Assembly (NCBI GenBank): GCA_022797145.1
Contig: JAAWKA010000011.1
Coordinates: 1 to 47,605 of the forward strand
Length of the DNA stretch: 47,605 nucleotides
DNA from: Clostridia bacterium
GTDB taxonomy: Bacteria > Bacillota > Clostridia > TANB77 > CAG-508
Direction of reading: 5' to 3'
The position numbers were made by a program, and so were the translations under genes. The first letter of the stretch is position 1, and each line of letters starts with the position of its first letter. Shown here in pieces: positions 35,984 to 44,528 of this stretch. The notes beneath the pieces are model-generated. The model saw only the letters and a list, made by a program, of their open reading frames with translations, ran no database searches and was not told where the DNA came from.

Positions 35984-36334
35984 ATGATAGTAAAAAGAGG
36001 AGATATGTTTTATGCAGATTTAAGCCCTGTTGTTGGCTCAGAACAAGGGGGGATTAGGCCTGTTTTAATCATACAAAATGATATGGGAAACAAATACAGT
36101 CCAACTGTAATAGCAGCAGCAATTACTTCTCAAACAGGAAAAAATAAGTTACCAACACATATAGAATTAGAATCAGAAGAATATGGATTAAAAGCTGATT
36201 CAGTAGTACTTGCAGAACAAATTCGTACAATAGATAAAAGTAGACTAAAAGAAAAAATAGGGCATATTGATGATAATAGGGTGATAGATAAAATAAATAG
36301 TGCATTAGGAGTAAGCTTTGGACTAGAAGAGTAA
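35984..36334 (+). CDS. MazF/EndoA-family mRNA endoribonuclease toxin
   Basis: 117 residues (MIVKRGDMFYADLSPVVGSE, then QGGIRPVLIIQND). Catalytic Arg in GGIRPV and Thr in ITSQTGK are present; the fold ends KINSALGVSFGL. It is close to the chromosomal EndoA (NdoA, UACAU-type) toxins. I prefer the ATG at 35984 (AGGAG eight bases upstream) over a GTG at 35975. The usual antitoxin (EndoAI/MazE) is not directly upstream; a LolA-like gene is. It may act with an antitoxin elsewhere. Followed by a terminator. Confidence 0.88.
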   Translation: MIVKRGDMFYADLSPVVGSEQGGIRPVLIIQNDMGNKYSPTVIAAAITSQTGKNKLPTHIELESEEYGLKADSVVLAEQIRTIDKSRLKEKIGHIDDNRVIDKINSALGVSFGLEE

Positions 36335-36335
36335 A

Positions 36336-36372
36336 AAATACAGGGTAAGATATTACCTTGTATTTCTTTTTT
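36336..36372 (+). terminator. Terminator after mazF
   Basis: AATACAGGGTAA/TTACCTTGTATT stem with GATA loop and TTCTTTTTT tail. Confidence 0.85.
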
Positions 36373-36468
36373 AGTATTACTAATATAAATTCAGTATTAA
36401 TAATACAAATATAATAATATAAATTACAATACTATTAGAAATAAATCTAAGAAAAAATAAAAAAAGTA

Positions 36469-36501
36469 TTGACACATATTATATGTACACATATAATATG
36501 T
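36469..36501 (+). promoter_or_regulatory. Promoter overlapped by a perfect palindromic operator
   Basis: TTGACA (36469-36474), 17 bp, TATAAT (36492-36497). Two 13-bp arms, ACATATTATATGT (36474-36486) and ACATATAATATGT (36489-36501), are exact reverse complements around AC and cover the spacer and -10. This is a likely site for the MarR protein encoded two genes downstream. Confidence 0.85.
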
Positions 36502-36541
36502 ACTACAAGTATATTGATAAATTTGTAGAAAGAGGTGTAAT

Positions 36542-36961
36542 ATGGAATTTAGTTTTATGACTAAAGCAAAAGCAACAAAAGAAAAAGTATGGGATTATTA
36601 TGCAGATATTAAAAAGTGGTATGTTTGGGAGAGAGATTTGAAAGACATTACACTTAATGGAGAATTCAAGACAGGTTCTAAAGGCATAATGCAACTAGAA
36701 GGAATGCCTCCAATGGAATATCTTTTGACTTCTGTAAAAGAAACAGAAGAATTTTGTGACAAAACAGATACACCATTTGGAAGTATCTATTTTAAACATG
36801 AAATTATTTCTAATAATGATGAGTCAGTAAATATCAAACACACTGTAAGATTAGAAACAGATATTATTAATGATGAAAAATTAAAATTTTTAAAACAAGT
36901 CTTCTCAGATGTTCCAGATTCTATCATACTATTAAAAAATGAGGTAGAAAATAATGATTGA
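36542..36961 (+). CDS. SRPBCC (START/Bet v1-like) domain protein
   Basis: 139 residues with the START-like layout: strand EFSFMTKAKATKEKVWDYYA, DIKKWYVWERDLKDITLNGE, FKTGSKGIMQLEG, then a terminal helix (KFLKQVFSDVPDSIILLKNE). Such proteins bind small hydrophobic ligands; activity unknown. RBS AAAGAGGTG. It overlaps the MarR gene by 8 bp, so the two form an operon behind a palindromic operator. A ligand-handling protein controlled by the MarR protein is a reasonable inference. Confidence 0.8.
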   Translation: MEFSFMTKAKATKEKVWDYYADIKKWYVWERDLKDITLNGEFKTGSKGIMQLEGMPPMEYLLTSVKETEEFCDKTDTPFGSIYFKHEIISNNDESVNIKHTVRLETDIINDEKLKFLKQVFSDVPDSIILLKNEVENND

Positions 36962-37415
36962 CTTTCCATCAAAAAATAAAGATAATTCAGAAGAAGCAAC
37001 AGGGTTATTATTTATGCGTACTTATAATAAATGGCATGGAGAAATAAAAAAACAATTAAGAGATATAAGTATAACCCATCCCCAATTTGTTATTTTAGCT
37101 TCGTTAGGATATTCTTTACAATATAAACAAGAAGTTACCCAAATCATGTTAGCAAAAATGGCTGGTATGGATGTAACATCAGTATCACAAATTATAAATT
37201 TATTAGAAAAAAATGGACTAATTTTAAGAAAAGAACATAGTAAAGATACACGAGCTAAATCTGTAACATTAACAAGTAAAGGACAAGATAAATTAAGACA
37301 AGCTCTTCCAGTCGTTGAGAACATTGATATCCAGTTTTTTGGATCACTTAAAGAAAAGGAAAAAACATTTATAAAGTTATTGCATAGTCTTAATAAATTT
37401 AATGTAGAAAAATGA
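36954..37415 (+). CDS. MarR-family transcriptional regulator
   Basis: 153 residues. Winged helix: THPQFVILASLGYS, EVTQIMLAKMAGMDVTSVSQ, IINLLEKNGLILRKE and the wing Asp/Arg in HSKDTRAKSVTLTSKG. It overlaps the end of the SRPBCC gene and probably represses the operon by the perfect palindrome over the promoter. Confidence 0.9.
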   Translation: MIDFPSKNKDNSEEATGLLFMRTYNKWHGEIKKQLRDISITHPQFVILASLGYSLQYKQEVTQIMLAKMAGMDVTSVSQIINLLEKNGLILRKEHSKDTRAKSVTLTSKGQDKLRQALPVVENIDIQFFGSLKEKEKTFIKLLHSLNKFNVEK

Positions 37416-37501
37416 AATTAACTATTAAGAGGACAGAGATATTAAATAAGCAATGACTACTTAGGTTATTTAGCTACTAATTTAATGTAAAAAAGTTAAT
37501 A

Positions 37502-37558
37502 AAAAAGCTGTAGATTATGTATCACAAATTAGTGAGTTACATACAATCTACAGTTTTT
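37502..37558 (+). terminator. Terminator after the SRPBCC-marR operon
   Basis: Stem CTGTAGATT..GTA with TACATACAATCTACAG (2-nt bulge), a 14-nt loop and a T-run. The rest of the 37416-37740 gap holds only AT-rich sequence and the mraZ promoter region. Confidence 0.75.
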
Positions 37559-37740
37559 ACAAATTTATACTTTAAAATAGTAAATTCAATTATTAAAAAT
37601 CATGCAATTGATAGCGGAATGTTTCAAAAATAATATTCAATTCTCTTTAATCTATATAGAAAGAGTAAAAAAATTGAATAAAAAAAAATTTTTTTTAAAA
37701 AATACTTGCAAAATTCAAAACCTTGTATTAAAATTTAACT

Positions 37741-37768
37741 AAAGTGGTACAAAGTGGTGAAAAGTGGT
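37741..37768 (+). promoter_or_regulatory. MraZ box: three GTGGT direct repeats
   Basis: AAAGTGGT occurs at 37741, 37751 and 37761, exactly 10 bp apart, 27 bp upstream of the mraZ start. MraZ autoregulates dcw operons through such direct repeats. Confidence 0.85.
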
Positions 37769-37794
37769 TTGAAAATGAATAGAGGTGAAACTAA

Positions 37795-38226
37795 GTGTTT
37801 ATTGGTGAATACGAACATAATGTAGATGCAAAAGGTAGAGTTATAATGCCATCAAAACTAAGAGAAGACATTGGAGATAAATTTATAATAACAAAAGGAC
37901 TTGATGGATGCTTATTTGCGTATTCACAAACAGAATGGATAAACTTTGAAGAAAAATTAAAATCATTACCACTTGCACAAAAAAATGCTAGAAACTTTGT
38001 AAGATTCTTCTTATCTGGAGCAGTTGAATGTGAAATAGACAAACAGGGAAGATTCTTAATACCAGCTAACCTAAGAGAACATGCAACTTTAGATAAAGAA
38101 ATAGTAATTATAGGAGTGGGAACAAGAATAGAAATCTGGAACAGACAAACATGGAAAAAATATAGTAGTGATGAAAACATTTCAGCAGATGAATTGGCAG
38201 AAAATATGACAATGCTTGGTATATAA
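37795..38226 (+). CDS. mraZ: Transcriptional regulator MraZ
   Basis: 143 residues starting at GTG (GAGGTG six bases upstream): [20 protein letters not shown] with the two DxKGR/DKQGR signatures (NVDAKGR, EIDKQGR). A ring-forming AbrB-like DNA-binding protein that controls the division and cell-wall cluster it heads. Followed by a 315-bp A-rich gap, then rsmH. Confidence 0.95.
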   Translation: MFIGEYEHNVDAKGRVIMPSKLREDIGDKFIITKGLDGCLFAYSQTEWINFEEKLKSLPLAQKNARNFVRFFLSGAVECEIDKQGRFLIPANLREHATLDKEIVIIGVGTRIEIWNRQTWKKYSSDENISADELAENMTMLGI

Positions 38227-38541
38227 CTTGAAAAAGTTTATATAAATACAAAAGAAAATCATACATAAAAACAAAAGATAAAAAGAAAAATATACAAAAG
38301 AAAATACTAAAATTACAAAAGATAAAAATTTTAATAAAAAACAAAAGATAAATAATATAAAATTCAAATGAAAATAATAAATAAATACATAGGATGGTAA
38401 TAATAAGAAGCATAAGATAAATAAGTATTATATACCAAAGACAATAAAAAACCAAAGATAAATTAAACCTAAACAAACATAACAGTTGGTATAAAATACC
38501 AACTGTTTGGTTATTTATACAAAATATACAAGGAGAAAAAA
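38227..38541 (+). other. A-rich gap with CAAAAGATAAA repeats and a hairpin
   Basis: No gene. ACAAAAGATAAA or close variants occur at least four times (about 38272, 38317, 38343, 38452). At 38479-38503 a perfect 11-bp hairpin (ACAGTTGGTAT, AAA loop) sits 38 bp before the rsmH start with no strong T-run, so it may be an mRNA processing or stabilising element rather than a terminator. Confidence 0.5.
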
Positions 38542-39471
38542 GTGGAGTTTAATCATATCCCAGTATTATTAGAAGAAGTTATACAAGGGTTAAAAATTGA
38601 TAAAAATGGAATATATATAGATGGAACAATGGGGGGAGCAGGACACAGTAAACAAATAATAAAAAGGCTATCTGAAAAAGGTATGTTAATTGGAATAGAC
38701 AAAGATAAAGAGGCCTTAGCAGTAGCTGAACAAAGAATGAAAAAATATAAAAATGTAAAATATATACATGGAAATCATGATGAAATAAAACAAATACTTA
38801 ATATTTTAAAAATAGATAAAGTAAATGGAATTCTTTTAGATTTGGGAGTTTCTTCATATCAAATAGATGAAAAACAAAGAGGATTTAGTTACATGCTAGA
38901 TAGTAATTTAGATATGAGAATGGATATAACTCAAAGTTTAACAGCAAAACATGTAATAAATACATATAAAGAAGAAAAATTAGCAAATATAATATATGAA
39001 TATGGAGAAGAAAAATTTTCAAGGCAAATAGCAAGAAAAATATGTGAGCATCGTGAAAAAAAACAAATAGAAACAACACTAGAACTAGTGGAAATCATAA
39101 AACAAGCAATACCTTATGTAAGTAAACAAACAGGACATCCAGCAAAAAAGACATTTCAAGCCATAAGAATAGAAGTTAATAATGAAATCGAACCATTATA
39201 TAAAACAGTATTAGAATGTATAGAATTATTAAAACCACAAGGAAGATTATGTATAATAACATTTCACTCATTAGAAGATAGAGCAGTAAAAAGAGCATAT
39301 AAGGATGCGGTAGGAAGTTGTACATGTCCTAAGGAATTGCCATATTGTATATGTAATGTAAAAAAATTAGGTGAAATAATAACAAAAAAACCAATAATAC
39401 CAACACAAAAAGAAAAAGAAGAAAATTCTAGATCTAGAAGTGCTAAACTAAGAATATTTGAAAAAATATAA
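38542..39471 (+). CDS. rsmH: 16S rRNA m4C1402 methyltransferase
   Basis: 309 residues from a GTG (AAGGAG nine bases upstream): HIPVLLEEVIQGL, the SAM motif DGTMGGAGHSKQI, GILLDLGVSSYQID, HPAKKTFQAIRIEVN and ITFHSLEDRAVK. All are RsmH (MraW) hallmarks. Second gene of the dcw cluster; methylates the ribosomal P-site region. Confidence 0.96.
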   Translation: MEFNHIPVLLEEVIQGLKIDKNGIYIDGTMGGAGHSKQIIKRLSEKGMLIGIDKDKEALAVAEQRMKKYKNVKYIHGNHDEIKQILNILKIDKVNGILLDLGVSSYQIDEKQRGFSYMLDSNLDMRMDITQSLTAKHVINTYKEEKLANIIYEYGEEKFSRQIARKICEHREKKQIETTLELVEIIKQAIPYVSKQTGHPAKKTFQAIRIEVNNEIEPLYKTVLECIELLKPQGRLCIITFHSLEDRAVKRAYKDAVGSCTCPKELPYCICNVKKLGEIITKKPIIPTQKEKEENSRSRSAKLRIFEKI

Positions 39472-39502
39472 GCTTATTAAAGGTAATAAGGAGGTGAAAA
39501 CT

Positions 39503-40015
39503 ATGGCATATAATAGATATCAATATGAAACAAGCCCAAGAAAATTACAACCAGAATATGAACCAATAATAAAAAAATATCCTAAAAAAACTAAAGCAAA
39601 GAAATCAAAAGTGAAAACACTAAAAAAACAAAAAATACAATCAAAAAGAAAAATAAAAATTCAAATAAAAATAATAGGATATTTGATAATAATATTTACA
39701 ATATTATTTGCCATAAGTTATAGAAATGCCTTAATAGATAAAAATTTTTTAGAAGTAAAAGATTTAAGAAATAATTTAGCAGCAATTCAAAAAGAAAATG
39801 AACAACTAGAAGTAAGTATAGAAAATAGTTTAAATTTACAAACAATAGAACAATCAGCAAAAGAAATTTTAGGAATGCAAAAACTAAATAATAAACAAAC
39901 AATATATATAAATTTACCAAAACAAGACTACATAGAACCAGCAACAGAAGAAATAATAAAAGAAGATAATACAAACTGGTTTGAAAAAATATTAAATTTT
40001 ATAATGGGAAAATAG
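39503..40015 (+). CDS. ftsL: FtsL-like septum protein
   Basis: 170 residues from the ATG at 39503 (AAGGAGGTG). A long basic cytoplasmic tail (residues 1-65, many Lys) is followed by one TM (KIIGYLIIIFTILFAISYRN) and an extracellular coiled coil (EVKDLRNNLAAIQKENEQLE). It ends with TIEQSAKEILGMQKLNNKQ, typical of FtsL/DivIC. Position between rsmH and the PBP gene supports FtsL. Confidence 0.85.
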   Translation: MAYNRYQYETSPRKLQPEYEPIIKKYPKKTKAKKSKVKTLKKQKIQSKRKIKIQIKIIGYLIIIFTILFAISYRNALIDKNFLEVKDLRNNLAAIQKENEQLEVSIENSLNLQTIEQSAKEILGMQKLNNKQTIYINLPKQDYIEPATEEIIKEDNTNWFEKILNFIMGK

Positions 40016-40051
40016 CTAATTTTGCAGATAAAAGTAAGACTAGCTATTTTT
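40009..40051 (+). terminator. Hairpin between ftsL and the PBP gene
   Basis: AAAATAGCTA pairs with TAGCTATTTT across a 22-nt loop, ending in T-run. It overlaps the ftsL stop and could attenuate transcription into the PBP gene. Confidence 0.6.
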
Positions 40052-40115
40052 AGTGTATAAAATCTTTTTTTGTCTATATAATTATAATAAATATATAGGT
40101 AAAAGGAGATTTTTT

Positions 40116-41874
40116 ATGTACAAAAATTCAGATATTAGTAGGAAAAGAAGAATTACAAAAGCATTATTTATAATATTTACAATATTTATATTATTAACAA
40201 TAAGAATACGGATATATACAATTTGTTCAAGGTTCAGAACTATCTACAATGGCATATAAACAACAATCATTAGATAGGAAAATAAATCCTAAAAGAGGAA
40301 CAATTTATGATGCTACAGAAAAAAATGTATTAGCAGTTAGCGCAACAGTAGAAACAGTTACTGTAAATCCAATTAATATAAAAGAAGAAAATAAAGAAAA
40401 AGTAGCAAGAGCTTTTACTGAAATTTTTGAATTGGATTATGAAGTGGTTTTAAAAAAGGTAAAAAAAAGGAGTTCCATTGAAACAATAATAAAAAAAGTA
40501 GACAAAGAAAAAACAGATAAATTAAGACAATGGATGCAAAAAAATAATATAACAACAGGAATAAATATAGATGAAGATAGCAAAAGATATTATCCATATA
40601 ATGACCTTGCATCGCATGTAATAGGATTTTGTGGAAGTGATAATCAAGGATTAGATGGGATTGAAGCAAAATATGAAGAAGTGCTAAAAGGGAGTAGTGG
40701 AAAAATTATAAGAGTGACAGATGCAAAAGGGGGAGAAATTGGAAAAGAAGGGGAAGACTACATAGCAGCAATAGATGGGAAAGACGTTATATTATCAATA
40801 GATATGACAATACAATCAATAGCAGAAAAATATTTAAAACAAGCCTGTATTGACAACGTATGTACAGATGGTGGAAATATTGTAATGATGAACCCAAAAA
40901 CTGGAGATATAATAGCGATGGCAACCTATCCAGGATATGATTTAAACTCACCATATACCATAAATCAAGATGAATTAAAAAATAGTTGGGAAAATTTAAC
41001 AGCTCCAGAAAGAACAAAAAATTTACAACAAATGTGGAGAAATAAAGCAATAGCAGATACATATGAACCAGGTTCTACATTTAAGTTAGTGACAACATCA
41101 GCAGCTTTAGAAGAAGGAATAACTATACCAGATAAAGAAGGAGAATTTAATTGTAGTGGAGCGATTGAAATAGCAGGAGTACGAATAAAGTGCTGGAGAC
41201 ACTATAGACCACATGGAGCAGAAAGTTTAAGGCAAGCATTAATGAATTCATGCAATCCAGTATTTATTGGATTAGGGCAAAGAATAGGTGTAGATAAATA
41301 CTATGGATATTTAAAAAAATTTGGTTTTTTAGATAAAACTGGAATAGAATTACCAGGAGAAGCAAAAGGAATATTCTTAGCACAAAACAAAGTAGGACCA
41401 GTAGAACTTGCAACAATATCTTTTGGACAGAGATTTGAAGTAACACCATTACAAATGGTAAGTGCAGTATCAGCAATAGCAAATGATGGAATGAAAATGA
41501 AACCACGAATAGTAAAGAAAATAATAGATACAAAAACAGGAGAAATACAAGAAATACAAGCAGAAAAAACAGAACAAATAATATCAGAAAAAACAGCTAA
41601 AGAAGTGTTAAGCATGATGCAATCAGTAGTAGCAGAAGGAACAGGAAAAAATGCAACAGTAAAAGGATTTACAGTTGGAGGAAAGACAGGAACCTCAGAA
41701 GATGGAGTAAATACAAACAAATATGTAACATCATTTATAGGAGTAGCACCAATAACAGATCCACAAGTTGTAATATTAGTAACATTATATAATCCAACAG
41801 GAGAAGGAGGGCACCAAGGAGGTGCGTGGGTAATTTTAACAACACACAGTGAAACTATGAAAAATCGAGAATGA
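40116..41874 (+). pseudogene. SpoVD-like class B PBP, 5' part (CGG +1 frameshift; truncated by inserted element)
   Basis: The ATG at 40116 (AAAAGGAGA upstream) gives a basic tail and TM (TKALFIIFTIFILLTIRI), then CGG at 40209-40211. In that frame a stop follows at 40257. Skipping the C, the +1 frame reads GYIQFVQGSELSTMAYKQQS and onward, as in the paralog at 13578 (RIGFLQFVQGAEL). The transpeptidase motifs are present: EPGSTFK, MNSCNP and GGKTGTSEDG. At 41814 the gene enters the inserted element and ends in a foreign tail (AWVILTTHSETMKNRE, stop 41872). The 3' part lies at 47112-47406; together 663 residues with one PASTA repeat, as in SpoVD. Confidence 0.85.
41814..41825 (+). repeat. Left attachment core (12 bp)
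   Basis: CCAAGGAGGTGC, identical to the right core at 47112-47123. Left of it is PBP coding sequence; right of it is the element arm TGGGTAATTTT. Confidence 0.85.
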
Positions 41875-41897
41875 TATAAACTATTAAATCAAGAATG

Positions 41898-41922
41898 AGA
41901 GCGATTTTATCGCTCTTTAATT
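41898..41922 (+). terminator. Terminator at the left end of the element
   Basis: AGAGCGAT/ATCGCTCT perfect stem with TTT loop, then TTAATT. It would stop transcription coming from the truncated PBP gene into the element. Confidence 0.75.
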
Positions 41923-42014
41923 ATGTCCAAAAGAGTAAAAACATGAGATAAGTTATTGTTATAATTATTTTTTTTATGATAGTATAAGAGTAGGAAAATA
42001 TTTAGGAGAAATAT

Positions 42015-43418
42015 ATGTTTAAATTAAAAGAGATTGAAGAATATACAAATGGGAATATAGTATGTGGAAATAAAGATATAATAGTTGAAAATTATTGCCT
42101 AACACAAAAAATAAGAGAGATGAAAAACTATTTTTTTATTCCAATTATATTTAGAAAAGTTAATAGAGAAAGTTATATTATAGACCATGTGAAAAATGGT
42201 TGTATAGGATTTATGATAGATAAAGATTCTGAAAACAGAAAAGAAATAGAAAAGTTGGCTCAAGAAATAAATCCTAATATTTGTATAATAGAAGTTGAAT
42301 CAGTTAATAATGCAATATATAAGTTAGGGATAAAATGTAGGGAAAATAATATTGAGAAGCCAATTATTGCTGTAACTGGAAGTGTTGGAAAGACGACTCT
42401 TTGTAGTATAATATCGCAAGTTTTAAAAACAGAAATAAAGTTACTGCATGACTTTAAGAATGAAAATAATAATATAGCAAGTTATATTTCTTTAAGTTAT
42501 TTATTTCCTGATAATTACGATATGGCAGTAACTGAAATTGGCATTAGTGATTTTGGAAAAATGTCTAATTTATCTAAATTAGTTAAACCATCAATAGCAG
42601 TTATAAATTCTATTGGAACAGCACATATTAATAAATTAAAATCTAAAGAAAATATTTTAAAAGAAAAATTACATATAACAGATAAAAAGATATTATTTTT
42701 AAATTCTGATGATGAATATTTAAGAAAAGTAAATGAATCTGAAGATTATGAAATAAGATATTATAGTATGAATGAAGCTAATAATATTAATAGAATTGAT
42801 GGAAAAATTAGTTTTAATACTAAAGTATATGGTATAGATACAAATTTTAAACTAAATCTTTATCAGGAATATAATATAAGAAACATCATTTTAGCGATAA
42901 AAATTGCTGAAATATATAATATAAGATATGAAAATATCATAAGAGCTATAAATGATTTTAGGCCAGTTGATGGTAGGTTTAAAGTATTAAAAAATGTGAA
43001 TAGAGATATTACATTAATTGATGATATATATAGTTCGTGTTTTGAATCTGTAAAAATGGGATTAGAATCTGCAAATAAAATAAAAAGTAAAAGAAAAATT
43101 GCAGTTTTAGGAACTATAGGAGCAGGTTCTACTTTAGAAGAGACTTCTAAAATACATGAAGAATTAGGAAATTATTTTAATAATTTAGATTTCGATTATA
43201 TATATTTAATAGGAGATTTTACAAAGCACATTTATAAAGGAGCTTTAGGTGTTTTAGAAGAAAAATATATAAGAAAATTTAAAACAATTGAGCTATTATT
43301 AGAAGATTTAGAAAAAAATATTAGAGATGGAGATTTAATATATTTTAAGGAATCCGGCTTTCAAAATTTTGACAAAATCATAGAAAAATTGAAAAATAAA
43401 TTTGATATAATTCAATAA
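42015..43418 (+). CDS. MurF-like Mur ligase family protein (divergent, element cargo)
   Basis: 467 residues in Mur-ligase order: N-terminal domain, P-loop VTGSVGKTT (about 120), KNENNNIASYISL, VTEIGISDFGKMSNLSKLVK, NSIGTAHINKLKSKENILKE and a C-terminal domain with RPVDGRFKVL and DDIYSSCFESVKMGL. Housekeeping MurF adds D-Ala-D-Ala to UDP-MurNAc-tripeptide. Here several normally conserved spots differ: GSVGKTT for GSNGKTT, DDIYSSCFES for DDTYNANPDS, and GTIGAGS for GDMLELG. It therefore may attach another amino acid or dipeptide, or serve a different peptide-like product. RBS AGGAG. Sole large cargo gene besides the recombinase. Confidence 0.8.
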   Translation: MFKLKEIEEYTNGNIVCGNKDIIVENYCLTQKIREMKNYFFIPIIFRKVNRESYIIDHVKNGCIGFMIDKDSENRKEIEKLAQEINPNICIIEVESVNNAIYKLGIKCRENNIEKPIIAVTGSVGKTTLCSIISQVLKTEIKLLHDFKNENNNIASYISLSYLFPDNYDMAVTEIGISDFGKMSNLSKLVKPSIAVINSIGTAHINKLKSKENILKEKLHITDKKILFLNSDDEYLRKVNESEDYEIRYYSMNEANNINRIDGKISFNTKVYGIDTNFKLNLYQEYNIRNIILAIKIAEIYNIRYENIIRAINDFRPVDGRFKVLKNVNRDITLIDDIYSSCFESVKMGLESANKIKSKRKIAVLGTIGAGSTLEETSKIHEELGNYFNNLDFDYIYLIGDFTKHIYKGALGVLEEKYIRKFKTIELLLEDLEKNIRDGDLIYFKESGFQNFDKIIEKLKNKFDIIQ

Positions 43419-43466
43419 AATACCTATGTAATTTGTTTAGAACACTATAAAACAGTTATCCCTCGG

Positions 43467-43694
43467 AGAGCAAAAAAGGTATTAGGAGATTTTCTCCTAA
43501 ACAGCAATTTGTGGTCCAACGGACCATGATGGCGAACTAATCGTATAAAAAAAGTGAAAGGTATTATTAGGAGCAAAGTAAATCGCCATCAAAATTTTAA
43601 TTTTGTGCCAGTGATTATATGCACTGCGAAATTTGCTCTTTCAAATTATACTTCGTTTTACTAGTATAATTTTATCTTAGAAAATTATACTAGT
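43467..43694 (+). ncRNA. Strongly folded non-coding segment (candidate structured RNA)
   Basis: A nested set of perfect helices. The closing stem is AGAGCAAA (43467-43474) with TTTGCTCT (43632-43639). Inside are TTAGGAGA/TCTCCTAA (43482-43500), GGTCC/GGACC (43513-43525), GATGGCGA (43528) with TCGCCATC (43583), and CAGTG/CACTG (43609-43626). After it come two mutually exclusive hairpins: ATTATACT/AGTATAAT (43645-43670) and a 14-bp perfect one, ACTAGTATAATTTT with 43681-43694. The alternation resembles a switch or attenuator in front of the DUF3990 gene. Local GC is higher than the surroundings. I recognise no Rfam family. Confidence 0.55.
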
Positions 43695-43788
43695 AAAAGA
43701 TATAAAATTATGATAATATTTAGAATAGATAAATAAAATATAGATAATATAAGATGAGTTATTATAAAGTAAAGAAAAAGAAAGCGAG

Positions 43789-44301
43789 ATGATTGACTTG
43801 AAGATATATCATGGTAGTACAGTTATTGTAGAAAAGCCAAGTTTAGAAATATTAAATTATAGGACAGATTTTGGAAAAGGTTTTTATACAACAACAGATA
43901 TTGAGCAAGCAAAAAGGTGGACAAAAATAAAAAAAGGAAGAATGCAAGAAGAACAAAAAGGTGAAAATATAAAAAGATATATTAATATCTATGAATATAC
44001 AGAAAATGATGAACTAAAAATTTTAAATTTTATAGAAGCAACTGAAGAATGGCTTGATTTTGTATATAAAAATAGAAAAAGTAAAGAACTATTACATGAT
44101 TATGATATTGTAAAAGGTCCAGTAGCTGATGATAACTTATTTGCTACATTAAGATTATATGAAAGAAATTATACATCTAAAGAAGATACTATAAGAGCAC
44201 TAAAAACGTACAAATTAGTAAATCAAATTTCATTTCATACACCAAAAGCGATAGACACGATTAAATATATAGAAACAAAGGAGGTTGAAGAAAATGAATA
44301 A
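43789..44301 (+). CDS. DUF3990 protein (ADP-ribosyltransferase-like; toxin-like)
   Basis: 170 residues beginning LKIYHGSTVIVEKPS, FGKGFYTTTDIEQAKRW, EATEEWLDFVYKNR and DYDIVKGPVADDNLF, the hallmarks of DUF3990. The YHGS and GFYTT segments suggest an ADP-ribosyltransferase-type fold. In many Firmicutes DUF3990 sits with one or two small DUF3791-type genes, as here, which looks like a toxin with antitoxins. Start ATG at 43789 (AAGCGAG upstream). Toxicity is inferred only from the arrangement. Confidence 0.75.
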   Translation: MIDLKIYHGSTVIVEKPSLEILNYRTDFGKGFYTTTDIEQAKRWTKIKKGRMQEEQKGENIKRYINIYEYTENDELKILNFIEATEEWLDFVYKNRKSKELLHDYDIVKGPVADDNLFATLRLYERNYTSKEDTIRALKTYKLVNQISFHTPKAIDTIKYIETKEVEENE

Positions 44302-44527
44302 TAATAAAACATTAGAAAACATGTTATGGATATTTATACCAAATATAGCAAAAATAATATCAAATAGAAAAGGCATAAGTTTAAAAAAAGCAGATGAATT
44401 TATATACAATTCGAGTATATATAAAAAATTAGAAAATAAAAATAGCAAAATGTGGTATTATTCTGATGAAATATTAGCAGACTTTTTTATAAATGAATAT
44501 GAAAAGAATGAGTTATATGGGGTGTAG
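44294..44527 (+). CDS. Small DUF3791-like protein, probable partner of DUF3990
   Basis: 77 residues (MNNNKTLENMLWIFIPNIAK, then KGISLKKADEFIYNSSIYKK). It has the helical look of DUF3791-type partners: hydrophobic start, YNS--Y-KL, terminal ILADFFINEYEK. I use the ATG at 44294 (AAAGGAGG nine bases upstream); a TTG at 44285 overlaps the RBS. It overlaps the DUF3990 stop by 8 bp, so they are translationally linked. Confidence 0.65.
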   Translation: MNNNKTLENMLWIFIPNIAKIISNRKGISLKKADEFIYNSSIYKKLENKNSKMWYYSDEILADFFINEYEKNELYGV

Positions 44528-44528
44528 T

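Noticed and set aside
40053..40259. A separate 47- to 68-residue membrane peptide gene upstream of the PBP
   Set aside because: It is the N-terminal anchor of the PBP itself; the frame changes at the CGG, as the paralog at 13578 shows.
42015..43418. MurF-like gene as the normal dcw murF
   Set aside because: It lies between the two attachment cores, inside the element, and differs from MurF at several conserved segments.
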